Positions 47,376 to 58,581 of a stretch of DNA of 64,000 nt are shown in pieces; position 1 is the first letter of the stretch; each line of letters begins with the position of its first letter. Below the pieces are notes generated by a model. It was not told the DNA's origin and did no database searches. It saw only the letters and a list, made by a program, of their open reading frames with translations. The DNA comes from Pectobacterium carotovorum (GTDB lineage: Bacteria; Pseudomonadota; Gammaproteobacteria; Enterobacterales; Enterobacteriaceae): the NCBI RefSeq assembly GCF_033898505.1, contig NZ_JAXAFK010000001.1, forward strand, positions 372,001-436,000, given 5' to 3'. The position numbers and the translations under genes are program-made.

Positions 47376-48506
47376 TTACAGTTGGAAATCGCTCAGATCG
47401 TCGTCGCTGATTTCTGAATCGATCTGACCGACCAGATAGGAGCTGACTTCAACTTCCTGTGGCGCGACCTGCACGTTATCGGATACCAGCCAGGCGTTGA
47501 TCCACGGAATAGGGTTAGTGCGCGTCTGGAACGGCAGCGGCAGCCCAACCGCCTGCATGCGGATGTTGGTGATGTATTCCACGTACTGGCACAGAATGTC
47601 TTTGTTCAGACCAATCATTGAACCGTCACGGAACAGGTATTCCGCCCACTCTTTTTCTTGCTGAGCGGCGAGCACGAACAGGTCATAACACTCCTGCTGA
47701 CACTCTTCGGCAATCTGCGCCATTTCGGGATCGTCATGGCCGGAGCGCATCAGGTTCAGCATATGCTGCGTGCCGGTCAGGTGCAGCGCTTCATCACGAG
47801 CGATCAGCTTGATTATTTTGGCGTTGCCTTCCATCAGTTCACGTTCTGCAAAAGCAAACGAGCAGGCAAAGCTGACGTAGAAGCGAATCGCTTCTAGCGC
47901 GTTTACGCTCATCAGGCAAATATACAGTTGTTTCTTCAGCGAACGCAGATCTACGGTCACGCTTTTGCCGTTAACCTGATGTGTGCCTTCACCCAGCAGA
48001 TGATAGTAGCCGGTCATTTCGATCAACGAGTCGTAGTAACCGGAGATATCTTTGGCACGCTTTAGAATCTCTTCGTTCGTCACGATATCGTCAAACACCA
48101 GCGACGGATCGTTCACGATATTACGAATGATATGTGTGTAAGAGCGTGAGTGAATGGTTTCCGAGAAAGCCCAGGTTTCTACCCAGGTTTCCAGCTCAGG
48201 GATAGAAATCAGCGGCAGCAAGGCCACATTCGGGCTACGACCCTGAATCGAATCCAGCAGCGTCTGGTATTTCAGGTTGCTGATAAAGATGTGTTTTTCA
48301 TGATCGGGCAACGCTTGATAGTCGATACGATCGCGCGACACGTCGACTTCTTCCGGACGCCAGAAGAAGGACAGCTGTTTTTCGATCAGCTTTTCGAAAA
48401 TTTCATATTTTTGCTGATCGAAACGGGCAACGTTAACAGACTGACCGAAGAACATCGGTTCTAGCAGTTGATCATTTTTATTCTGTGAAAAAGTGGTATA
48501 GGCCAT
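47376..48506 (-). CDS. nrdB: NrdB, class Ia ribonucleotide reductase beta subunit
   Basis: 376-residue radical-generating subunit; makes deoxyribonucleotides with NrdA. Diiron ligands fall in WRPEEVD, the [13 protein letters not shown] segment and the [13 protein letters not shown] segment. The C-terminus ([18 protein letters not shown]) is the tail that docks on NrdA. ATG 48506 gives [14 protein letters not shown], matching E. coli; a start four codons upstream is in frame but less likely. Confidence 0.97.
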   Translation of the reverse strand: MAYTTFSQNKNDQLLEPMFFGQSVNVARFDQQKYEIFEKLIEKQLSFFWRPEEVDVSRDRIDYQALPDHEKHIFISNLKYQTLLDSIQGRSPNVALLPLISIPELETWVETWAFSETIHSRSYTHIIRNIVNDPSLVFDDIVTNEEILKRAKDISGYYDSLIEMTGYYHLLGEGTHQVNGKSVTVDLRSLKKQLYICLMSVNALEAIRFYVSFACSFAFAERELMEGNAKIIKLIARDEALHLTGTQHMLNLMRSGHDDPEMAQIAEECQQECYDLFVLAAQQEKEWAEYLFRDGSMIGLNKDILCQYVEYITNIRMQAVGLPLPFQTRTNPIPWINAWLVSDNVQVAPQEVEVSSYLVGQIDSEISDDDLSDFQL

Positions 48507-48598
48507 GAGTTTCTCCAAAAAAATGCCGGAAGCATTTTTTAACGCCGCTTGTGAAGGCCCATAGAGGGCGGGCAGCGACGCCTGCTATAAAAGGATGA

Positions 48599-48619
48599 AA
48601 AGGCTGCATTGCAGCCTTT
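48599..48619 (-). terminator. Hairpin between nrdA and nrdB
   Basis: AAAGGCTGC / GCAGCCTTT with a three-base loop, ten bases after the nrdA stop. On the minus strand it is followed by TTCATCCTTTT, a weak T-run, so it may attenuate rather than stop transcription into nrdB and set subunit ratios. Confidence 0.6.
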
Positions 48620-48629
48620 CATTATTGGC

Positions 48630-50915
48630 TTAAATCTTACACGCGCCGCCTTCACAGCCGTCATCCTGCGGTTCTGCCAGCAGGTCGTCCTGTACGTCTT
48701 CTGCGCCGTCACGGGTGTTTTGGTAATACAGCGTTTTCACGCCGAATTTGTAAGCCGTGACCAGATCTTTCAGCAACTGTTTCATCGGCACTTTGCCTGA
48801 TGGGAAACGCGACGGATCGTAGTTGGTGTTAGACGAAATTGCCTGATCGACAAATTTCTGCATAAGACCGACCAGTTGCAGGTAACCATCGTTGCCTGGC
48901 ATTTCCCACAGCAGCTCGTAAGCGTCTTTCAGCGTTTCGTACTCTGGCACGACCTGACGCAAAATACCGTCTTTGGATGCTTTGACGCTGATGTGTCCGC
49001 GCGGTGGTTCAATACCGTTGGTGGCGTTGGAGATCTGAGACGAGGTTTCAGACGGCATCAACGCAGACAGCGTGGAGTTGCGCAGGCCGTACTCTTTGAT
49101 GTCGTTACGCAGCGCTTCCCAGTCGAGATGCAGCGGTTCGTTGCAGATCGCATCCAGATCGCGCTTATAGGTATCGATAGGCAGGATACCCTGCGAATAG
49201 GTGGTTTCATTGAACCACGGGCAGGCACCTTGCTCACGCGCCAGCACATTGGAGGCTTTCAGCAGGTAGTATTGGATCGCTTCAAACGTTCTGTGCGTCA
49301 GGCCGTTGGCGCTGCCGTCAGAGTAACGCACGCCGTTTTTCGCCAGATAGTAAGCGAAGTTGATCACGCCAATACCCAGCGTGCGGCGACCCATTGCCCC
49401 ACGTTCTGCCGCTGTAATCGGGTAATCCTGATAATCCAGCAGGGCATCCAGCGCGCGTACGGCCAGCGTCGCCAGTTCTTCCAGATCGTCTAAGCTGTTG
49501 ATGGCGCCGAGGTTGAAGGCAGACAGCGTACACAGCGCGATTTCACCGTTTTCATCGTTCACGTCGTCCAGCGGCTTGGTTGGCAGCGCGATTTCCAGAC
49601 ACAGGTTGGACTGGCGAACGGGCGCAATCTGCGGATCGAACGGGCTGTGCGTGTTGCAGTGGTCAACGTTCTGAATATAGATACGGCCGGTGGAAGCACG
49701 TTCCTGCATCATCAGAGAGAACAGCTCAACCGCTTTAATGCGCTGTTTGCGAATGCTGTCATCCTGCTCATATTGCACATACAGACGCTCGAACTCATCC
49801 TGATCGGCGAAGAACGCGTCATACAGCCCCGGCACGTCGGACGGGCTGAACAGCGTGATGTCTTCACCTTTTACCAGACGCTGATACATCAGTTTGTTCA
49901 ACTGCACGCCGTAGTCGAGGTGACGAACGCGGTTACCTTCTACACCACGGTTGTTTTTCAGCACCAGCAGACTTTCCACTTCCAGATGCCACAATGGGTA
50001 GAACAGCGTAGCAGCACCGCCGCGGACGCCGCCCTGAGAGCAGGATTTCACCGCCGTCTGGAAGTGTTTATAGAAAGGAATACAGCCGGTGTGGAAGGCT
50101 TCACCGCCGCGAATCGGGCTGCCGAGCGCACGGATGCGGCCCGCGTTGATGCCGATACCCGCACGCTGGGAAACGTATTTCACGATTGCGCTGGACGTCG
50201 CATTGATGGAATCCAGGCTGTCGCCACATTCGATCAGCACGCAGGAACTGAACTGACGCGTTGGCGTGCGCACGCCCGCCATGATTGGCGTTGGCAGGGA
50301 AATCTTGAACGTGGAAATCGCGTCATAAAAACGTTTGACGTAATCCAGACGGGTTTCACGCGGGTAGCCAGAGAACAGGCAGGCAGCGACCAGAATGTAC
50401 AGGAACTGGGCACTTTCGTAGATATCACCGGTGACGCGGTTTTGTACCAGGTATTTCCCTTCCAGCTGTTTAACCGCCGCATAGGAGAAATTCATGTCGC
50501 GCCAGTGATCGATGAAAGCGTCCATCTGGGAAAATTCTTCTGGGCTATAGTCTTCCAGCAGATGCTTGTCGTACTTGCCCAGTTCTACCATCTTGGTGAC
50601 GTGAGTCAGCAGGGCTGGTGGCTCAAACTGACCGTAGGCTTTCTTGCGCAGATGGAAGATAGCCAGACGCGCGGCCAGATATTGGTAATCCGGGCTTTCG
50701 CGAGAGATCAGATCGGCAGCGGCCTTAATGATGGTCTCGTGGATATCGGCAGTCTTGATGCCGTCGTAAAACTGAATGTGGGAGCGAAGTTCGACCTGAG
50801 AGACGGAGACATTGTGTAAACCCTCTGCGGCCCAGGTAATGACGCGGTGGATTTTATCCAAATTGATTTTTTCTTTACTGCCATCGCGTTTAGTAACGAG
50901 CAAGCTCTGATTCAT
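48630..50915 (-). CDS. nrdA: NrdA, class Ia ribonucleotide reductase alpha subunit
   Basis: 761-residue catalytic subunit. The N-terminal ATP-cone starts MNQSLLVTKRDGSKEKINLD (activity site). Active-site residues appear in QFSSCVLIECGDS, the NLCLEI segment with its cysteine and glutamate, and the C-terminal CEGGACKI redox cysteine pair. Length is the same as E. coli NrdA. Upstream DnaA boxes suggest the usual replication-linked control. Confidence 0.98.
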   Translation of the reverse strand: MNQSLLVTKRDGSKEKINLDKIHRVITWAAEGLHNVSVSQVELRSHIQFYDGIKTADIHETIIKAAADLISRESPDYQYLAARLAIFHLRKKAYGQFEPPALLTHVTKMVELGKYDKHLLEDYSPEEFSQMDAFIDHWRDMNFSYAAVKQLEGKYLVQNRVTGDIYESAQFLYILVAACLFSGYPRETRLDYVKRFYDAISTFKISLPTPIMAGVRTPTRQFSSCVLIECGDSLDSINATSSAIVKYVSQRAGIGINAGRIRALGSPIRGGEAFHTGCIPFYKHFQTAVKSCSQGGVRGGAATLFYPLWHLEVESLLVLKNNRGVEGNRVRHLDYGVQLNKLMYQRLVKGEDITLFSPSDVPGLYDAFFADQDEFERLYVQYEQDDSIRKQRIKAVELFSLMMQERASTGRIYIQNVDHCNTHSPFDPQIAPVRQSNLCLEIALPTKPLDDVNDENGEIALCTLSAFNLGAINSLDDLEELATLAVRALDALLDYQDYPITAAERGAMGRRTLGIGVINFAYYLAKNGVRYSDGSANGLTHRTFEAIQYYLLKASNVLAREQGACPWFNETTYSQGILPIDTYKRDLDAICNEPLHLDWEALRNDIKEYGLRNSTLSALMPSETSSQISNATNGIEPPRGHISVKASKDGILRQVVPEYETLKDAYELLWEMPGNDGYLQLVGLMQKFVDQAISSNTNYDPSRFPSGKVPMKQLLKDLVTAYKFGVKTLYYQNTRDGAEDVQDDLLAEPQDDGCEGGACKI

Positions 50916-50956
50916 GTTGGGATTTACCTGTTGTGAAAATAAAAAATATCCCCTGT

Positions 50957-50996
50957 TTATTCACAGAAATAACCCTGTGACTAACTCTGTGGATAA
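50957..50996. promoter_or_regulatory. Two DnaA boxes upstream of nrdA
   Basis: TTATTCACA at 50957-50965 on the plus strand and TTATCCACA (reverse strand, 50988-50996) in opposite orientations, 22 bases apart. DnaA control of nrdAB is known in E. coli. Confidence 0.75.
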
Positions 50997-51226
50997 ATAC
51001 TAGATATAGATATTTTTTGATAAATGGCTACTACATGGTGAGTATTGTAGTGTGGATTCTTTGAAGAACAAGAGTTGATTTTTCGTTAATTTGAAGGTTT
51101 AAGAAAAGACTTTTTGTTAAAAACCTCGCCTGATAAGGCCTGTGGCGATGTCAATATCATTCTGGGTTTTGATAAGAAAAAGAAAACCTGAAGACTTTGC
51201 TGGTTTTGGCACCAGAAGGATAAAGG

Positions 51227-51247
51227 CGCGCGGCAAAAAACCGCGCG
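51227..51247 (-). terminator. Probable terminator after ubiG
   Basis: CGCGCGG / CCGCGCG with a seven-base loop (CAAAAAA), 27 bases after the ubiG stop on the minus strand, followed by CCTTTATCC there. Confidence 0.6.
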
Positions 51248-51273
51248 GCATTTAAGAATACTCTGAATCCGAT

Positions 51274-51993
51274 CTATTTATCGTGGCGCGTGTGCAGCAT
51301 GTAGTTCACGTCCACGTTTGGACCGAGCTTAAAGTGGTCCGTCAGCGGATTGTAGTGCAGTCCGGTAATGTGCTTTTCACGCAGCGGTGTACTGTCAATC
51401 CAGTGCATCAGCTCCGCCGGGCGGATGAATTTCTTAATGTCGTGCGTGCCGCGCGGCACCATTTTTAGCACGTATTCGGCACCGATAACGGCCATCATCC
51501 ACGCTTTCGCATTGCGGTTGATGGTGGAGAAAAAGACGTGTCCGCCGGGTTTGACCAATTTAGCGCAGGCCTGCACCACGGATTGTGGGTCAGGAACGTG
51601 CTCCAGCATTTCCATACAGGTGACGACATCGTAGAGGCCCGGATGCGCCTGTGCATGGGCTTCTACCGTTTCCTGCACGTAATTGACGGTTACACCGCTT
51701 TCCAGCGCATGCAGACGTGCAACCTGTAGCGGTTCTGCGCCCATATCGAGCCCGGTGACGTCTGCGCCTTCACGCGCCATACTCTCGGCTAAAATGCCGC
51801 CACCGCAGCCGACATCCAGCACTTTCTTGCCGAACAGGCCTTCCGCACGCTGCGAAATATAGCCCAGACGTAGCGGGTTAATGCGGTGTAACGGTTTGAA
51901 TTCACCTTCTAAATCCCACCAGCGTGAAGCGATAGCCTCAAATTTGGCAATCTCCTGATGGTCAACGTTCGGAGTTTGATTTTCTACATTCAT
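51274..51993 (-). CDS. ubiG: UbiG, ubiquinone biosynthesis O-methyltransferase
   Basis: 239-residue SAM-dependent methyltransferase that carries out both O-methylations in ubiquinone synthesis. Motif I is [14 protein letters not shown] (residue about 60), followed by [22 protein letters not shown] and [13 protein letters not shown]. Divergent from gyrA, as in E. coli. Confidence 0.97.
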   Translation of the reverse strand: MNVENQTPNVDHQEIAKFEAIASRWWDLEGEFKPLHRINPLRLGYISQRAEGLFGKKVLDVGCGGGILAESMAREGADVTGLDMGAEPLQVARLHALESGVTVNYVQETVEAHAQAHPGLYDVVTCMEMLEHVPDPQSVVQACAKLVKPGGHVFFSTINRNAKAWMMAVIGAEYVLKMVPRGTHDIKKFIRPAELMHWIDSTPLREKHITGLHYNPLTDHFKLGPNVDVNYMLHTRHDK

Positions 51994-52182
51994 CTGTCAT
52001 CGCTGCCTTTCGTCATCTTTTACTGCCGCGAGTATACTCCCTTCGTGTCGCAACGTGCAGCGGTGTCGTTTTTCTCTTCGGGATACTTTCTTCTTTCGGA
52101 TACTTTTCTCGGCAGGATAACGGTTCCGTGGGAAAACAGTCTGTTCAGGGTGGAAGGGAGTTTCCCCCGAAACGGCGCTTTG

Positions 52183-52191
52183 TGATATAAT
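52183..52191 (+). promoter_or_regulatory. gyrA promoter, extended -10
   Basis: TGATATAAT (TGN joined to a perfect TATAAT) about 85 bases before the gyrA start. No good -35 is seen, which fits an extended -10 promoter. Supercoiling-sensitive gyrA promoters rely mainly on the -10 region. Confidence 0.65.
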
Positions 52192-52202
52192 TTTTCACCT
52201 TT

Positions 52203-52241
52203 TGAACAGTTCACCTTACTGAACGGTTCACTTTTCTGAAC
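52203..52241 (+). promoter_or_regulatory. Palindromic TGAAC sites in the gyrA leader
   Basis: Two perfect 11-base palindromes, TGAACAGTTCA (52203-52213) and TGAACGGTTCA (52220-52230), 17 bases centre to centre, plus a half site TGAAC (52237-52241). All are downstream of the -10 box. The binding factor is not known. Confidence 0.55.
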
Positions 52242-52261
52242 ACGGGTAGATGCCTAAATAG

Positions 52262-54916
<2,655 letters not shown>

Positions 54917-54945
54917 GCCTTTTCCTTAGCCGGAATGAGTCGAAT

Positions 54946-54973
54946 AAGCCAGCGCGATGCGCTGGCTTTTTTT
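54946..54973 (+). terminator. Intrinsic terminator of gyrA
   Basis: AAGCCAGCGC / GCGCTGGCTT with a three-base loop followed by TTTTTA, 30 bases after the gyrA stop. Confidence 0.95.
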
Positions 54974-55030
54974 ATCGACACTCGGTAGTGTATCAGCAAA
55001 CTGGTTCTTCCATTATTCAACGGTATCCAC

Positions 55031-57886
55031 TTGAAATATCTCGCCTCATTCCATACCACATTAAAAGTTTCCCGCTATTTATTTCGGGTTCTGGCGGTCA
55101 TGCTGTGGGTGCTAGGCGCACTGATATCCGTTTTTTATGTCACTAAAGTATTGAATGAAAAAGAGTCAGAGCTGCGGCAGGAGTATAACCTCAGCTTTGA
55201 TCAGTCGCAGGGCTATATCCGACACGCGTCGGATATTGTGCGCGAGCTCCAGTATCTGGCGGCAAATCGGCTGGTGCTGGCGAGAGAAAAAGCAGAGCCG
55301 CCAATGGAAGGGGGCCCCGGTGTCTCCGTTTATTCGCTTGCGCCCGGCGCAACCTGTTCCACGCAATATGGCGGGAATGCGGCGCTGCTTTCATTAAGTC
55401 ATTTCTTTAACGGCTGGCAGGATAATTTCTCTGCCGTCTACGATCTTAACCGGGTCTTTTTTGTCGGCGGCGATCGGCGCTGTATGGTTGATTTTGGCAT
55501 CCGTAACCAGTCGCTCGACCGTGATAATTTGCTTAAAAACGTGCAGGATCGGTTTCAGGATCAGAAGAAGAACCGCACCCAAACCGGGCGCGATGAAACC
55601 CTCTATTGGATTACTCCTGCATCTATCCCCGATGTCGGCTATTTATATGCGCTGACGCCGATTTATGTGGATAACAAGCTGGAAGTCATCATGGGAATCG
55701 AACAGACGATTCGTCTGGATGATTTCGTCACCATAGGTAAATTTCCGATCAGTGCCAGGCTGCTGGATCAATACAATCAGGTCGTTTTGCAGTTTTCCGA
55801 TGATAAGGGGCGTTACGCTTCGTCGGTAGACGGTTATCCCTCCGATCATAACTATTTTGGCTATGTGAATGGTTATGATGAGCTCATTTTGAAGAAGTCG
55901 CTGCCGCCGACGTCGTTCAGCATCGTGTATTCACTGCCGTTGAAAGTGCTGCTCTCCCATATCAGCGCCTTAATGATCAACATGCTGGTGCTGAATATGC
56001 TATCGGCTATCTTGTTGTTTGTGCTGGCGCTGGTGTTTGAGCGGAAAATGCTATTGCCGGCGGAGGTGAATGCGTTCCAGCTGGAAGAGAACGAGCAATT
56101 CAACCGTAAGATTGTGGCCTCAGCGCCGGTAGGGATTTGTATCCTGCGTATCAATGACGGCACGAACATCCTCAGTAACGAGCTGGCGCACAACTATCTC
56201 AACCTGCTGACCCACGAGGATAGGTTGCGCATTACCCGCATCATTTGCGAGCAGCAGTCCAAGTTTGTGGATGTCATGACCAGCCGCAATCATCACCTGC
56301 AAATCAGCTTCGTCCATTCGCGCTATCGTAATGAAAACGTGGCGATTTGTGTGCTGCTGGACGTCAGCGCGCGCGTCAAAATGGAAGAGTCGCTACAGGA
56401 AATGGCGAATGCTGCCGAGCAGGCAAGCCAGTCTAAATCGATGTTCCTGGCTACCGTCAGCCATGAACTGCGCACGCCGCTGTACGGGATTATCGGTAAC
56501 CTCGATTTGCTGCAAACCAAATCGCTGCCGCAGGACGCCAACCGTCTGGTGGCTGCGATGAATAACTCTTCCTCGCTGCTGCTGAAAATCATCAGCGATA
56601 TTCTCGATTTTTCCAAGATTGAGTCGGAACAGCTGAAGATCGAACCGTGTGAGTTTGCACCGCATGAGGTTATCAGCCACATCACCAGCAACTATCTTCC
56701 GCTGGTGGTTAAAAAGCGCCTGACGCTGTACTGTTTTATCGATCCCAATGTGCCAGTCAGCCTGTTTGGCGATCCCGTGCGTTTGCAGCAGGTGTTGTCT
56801 AACCTGCTGAGCAACGCCATCAAATTTACCGACACGGGCTGCATCATTTTTGAAGTCGGCTGCCGCGATGGCTATCTGGAATTTGTGGTGCGTGATACCG
56901 GCGTAGGGATTCAACCTCGCGAGGCGGTGAAGTTGTTTGACCCGTTCTTTCAGGCGGGGAGTGGCGTTCAGCGTCATTTTCAGGGCACAGGGTTAGGGCT
57001 GGCGATTTGTGAAAAGCTGGTCAACCTGATGGATGGAGACATTACCATTGAATCTGAACCTGGGCTCGGCAGCCTGTTTGGCGTCAGAATCCCGCTGTAT
57101 AAAGCGCGTTATGCCCCTGCGGCGATCAATGCCAGTCTGCAAGGGAAAATGTGCTGGCTGAGGATACGCAATGCCCGGCTGGAGGCTTATTTGCTGACGC
57201 TGTTGCAGGATCAAGGGTTGCAGGTTGCGCGTTATCAGAACCAAACCGTGTCGCCTGATGATGTGATGATTGGCGATTACATGCTGGAAGAGAACATCAC
57301 CGTTCGGGCGCATATCGTGATGAGCGGCGCTCATACCGGATCAGCGCAGGAAGTGAGTGCAGGGCACTGGGTGCAGGGGACGTCCACACCGCAACATCTG
57401 CCCGATTTGCTGGAGAAAATCTATCGTTCAGAAAACGAGGACAGAACGCGCGCCGAGATTGCACCGCCGCTGACCAGCTATGTGCGGGATGAGAATGGCG
57501 ACATTATGATTCTGGTGGTTGACGATCACCCCATCAACCGCAGGCTGCTGGCGGATCAGCTTGGTTCTCTGGGCTATCAGGCGATGACGGCGAATGATGG
57601 GATCGACGCGCTGGGCGTGTTGAGTAAAAACCATATTGATATCGTGTTGACGGATGTCAACATGCCGAATATGGATGGTTATCTGTTCACACAGCGTATG
57701 CGCGAGCAGGGATTATGCTTCCCGGTTATCGGCGTGACGGCGAATGCGCTGGCGGAAGAAAGGGAGCGTTGCCTCGGCGCGGGGATGGATAACTGTTTGT
57801 CAAAACCGGTTACGCTGGATACCTTGCAGCAGGCGCTGGCGTATTACAGTAACGTGGTACGTCAGGCGAGAACATCTGGGGAATAA
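55031..57886 (+). CDS. rcsC: RcsC, hybrid sensor histidine kinase of the Rcs phosphorelay
   Basis: 951-residue inner-membrane sensor for envelope stress. It starts with TTG (MKYLASFHTTLKVSRYLFRV matches E. coli from the first residue). Two membrane helices frame a periplasmic domain (about residues 48-310). A PAS-like region, the kinase (H-box ATVSHELRTPLYGI, N-box LLSNAIKFTDTG, G-box GTGLGLAICEKL) and a C-terminal receiver (VVDDHPINRRLLADQ, phosphoacceptor in LTDVNMPNMDG) follow. It passes phosphate via RcsD to RcsB. Convergent with rcsB. Confidence 0.97.
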   Translation: MKYLASFHTTLKVSRYLFRVLAVMLWVLGALISVFYVTKVLNEKESELRQEYNLSFDQSQGYIRHASDIVRELQYLAANRLVLAREKAEPPMEGGPGVSVYSLAPGATCSTQYGGNAALLSLSHFFNGWQDNFSAVYDLNRVFFVGGDRRCMVDFGIRNQSLDRDNLLKNVQDRFQDQKKNRTQTGRDETLYWITPASIPDVGYLYALTPIYVDNKLEVIMGIEQTIRLDDFVTIGKFPISARLLDQYNQVVLQFSDDKGRYASSVDGYPSDHNYFGYVNGYDELILKKSLPPTSFSIVYSLPLKVLLSHISALMINMLVLNMLSAILLFVLALVFERKMLLPAEVNAFQLEENEQFNRKIVASAPVGICILRINDGTNILSNELAHNYLNLLTHEDRLRITRIICEQQSKFVDVMTSRNHHLQISFVHSRYRNENVAICVLLDVSARVKMEESLQEMANAAEQASQSKSMFLATVSHELRTPLYGIIGNLDLLQTKSLPQDANRLVAAMNNSSSLLLKIISDILDFSKIESEQLKIEPCEFAPHEVISHITSNYLPLVVKKRLTLYCFIDPNVPVSLFGDPVRLQQVLSNLLSNAIKFTDTGCIIFEVGCRDGYLEFVVRDTGVGIQPREAVKLFDPFFQAGSGVQRHFQGTGLGLAICEKLVNLMDGDITIESEPGLGSLFGVRIPLYKARYAPAAINASLQGKMCWLRIRNARLEAYLLTLLQDQGLQVARYQNQTVSPDDVMIGDYMLEENITVRAHIVMSGAHTGSAQEVSAGHWVQGTSTPQHLPDLLEKIYRSENEDRTRAEIAPPLTSYVRDENGDIMILVVDDHPINRRLLADQLGSLGYQAMTANDGIDALGVLSKNHIDIVLTDVNMPNMDGYLFTQRMREQGLCFPVIGVTANALAEERERCLGAGMDNCLSKPVTLDTLQQALAYYSNVVRQARTSGE

Positions 57887-57913
57887 CCTGCACCAGCGGT
57901 TGCCGGTGCAGGT
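57886..57913. terminator. Hairpin between convergent rcsC and rcsB
   Basis: ACCTGCACC / GGTGCAGGT with a ten-base loop, starting at the rcsC stop codon and ten bases from the rcsB stop. No strong T-run. Confidence 0.65.
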
Positions 57914-57922
57914 AGGAAAGGT

Positions 57923-58573
57923 TTAATCGACCTGCGTTGCGCCGCCATTAACGGAAGACAGGTAGTTCAGCAGGGCAATATCGTTGTCGACGCCCAGCTT
58001 GGTCATCGCAGACTTCTTCTGGCTACTGATCGTTTTGATACTGCGGTTGAGTTTTTTGGCGATTTCGGTGACCAGAAAACCTTCTGCAAACAGACGCAGC
58101 ACTTCACTTTCTTTTGGAGACAGGCGCTTGTCGCCGTAGCCGCTGGCGCTGATTTTCTCCAACACTTTGGATACGCTGTCCGGCGTGAATTTCTTCCCTT
58201 TTTGCAGGGCAGCCAGCGCTTTGGGTAAATCGGTCGGCGCACCCTGTTTCAGCACGATGCCTTCGATGTCCAAATCCAGCACTGCGCTCAAAATCGCCGG
58301 ATTATTATTCATGGTGAGAACAATAATAGAGAGATGAGGAAAATGGCGCTTAATGTATTTAATGAGGGTAATGCCATCGCCGTATTTATCGCCAGGCATG
58401 GATAAATCGGTAATTAAAACGTTAGCGTCCAGCTTAGGCAGGTTGTTGATCAGCGCTGTTGAGTCTTCAAATTCGCCAACCACATTGACCCATTCAATCT
58501 GCTCAAGCGATTTTTTGATGCCAAAAAGGACAATAGGATGGTCGTCGGCAATAATTACGTTTAAGTTACTCAT
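57923..58573 (-). CDS. rcsB: RcsB, response regulator of the Rcs phosphorelay
   Basis: 216-residue NarL-family regulator controlling capsule, motility and, in soft-rot species, virulence enzymes. The receiver domain carries VIIADDHPIVLFGI and the phosphoacceptor in LITDLSMPGDKYGD (D56). The LuxR-type helix-turn-helix is LSPKESEVLRLFAEGFLVTE, then IKTISSQKKSAMTKL. It starts eight bases after rcsD, so the two are co-transcribed. Confidence 0.98.
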   Translation of the reverse strand: MSNLNVIIADDHPIVLFGIKKSLEQIEWVNVVGEFEDSTALINNLPKLDANVLITDLSMPGDKYGDGITLIKYIKRHFPHLSIIVLTMNNNPAILSAVLDLDIEGIVLKQGAPTDLPKALAALQKGKKFTPDSVSKVLEKISASGYGDKRLSPKESEVLRLFAEGFLVTEIAKKLNRSIKTISSQKKSAMTKLGVDNDIALLNYLSSVNGGATQVD

Positions 58574-58581
58574 CGTTTTGG

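Larger units (their letters stand above)
50916..51273. other. 358-base region between nrdA and ubiG
   Basis: No gene. The nrdA promoter and its regulatory sites occupy the left part (DnaA boxes at 50957-50965 and 50988-50996). The right end carries the ubiG terminator hairpin. The middle is AT-rich. Confidence 0.7.

Noticed and set aside
49647..50819. 390-codon plus-strand open frame
   Set aside because: Antisense shadow of nrdA.
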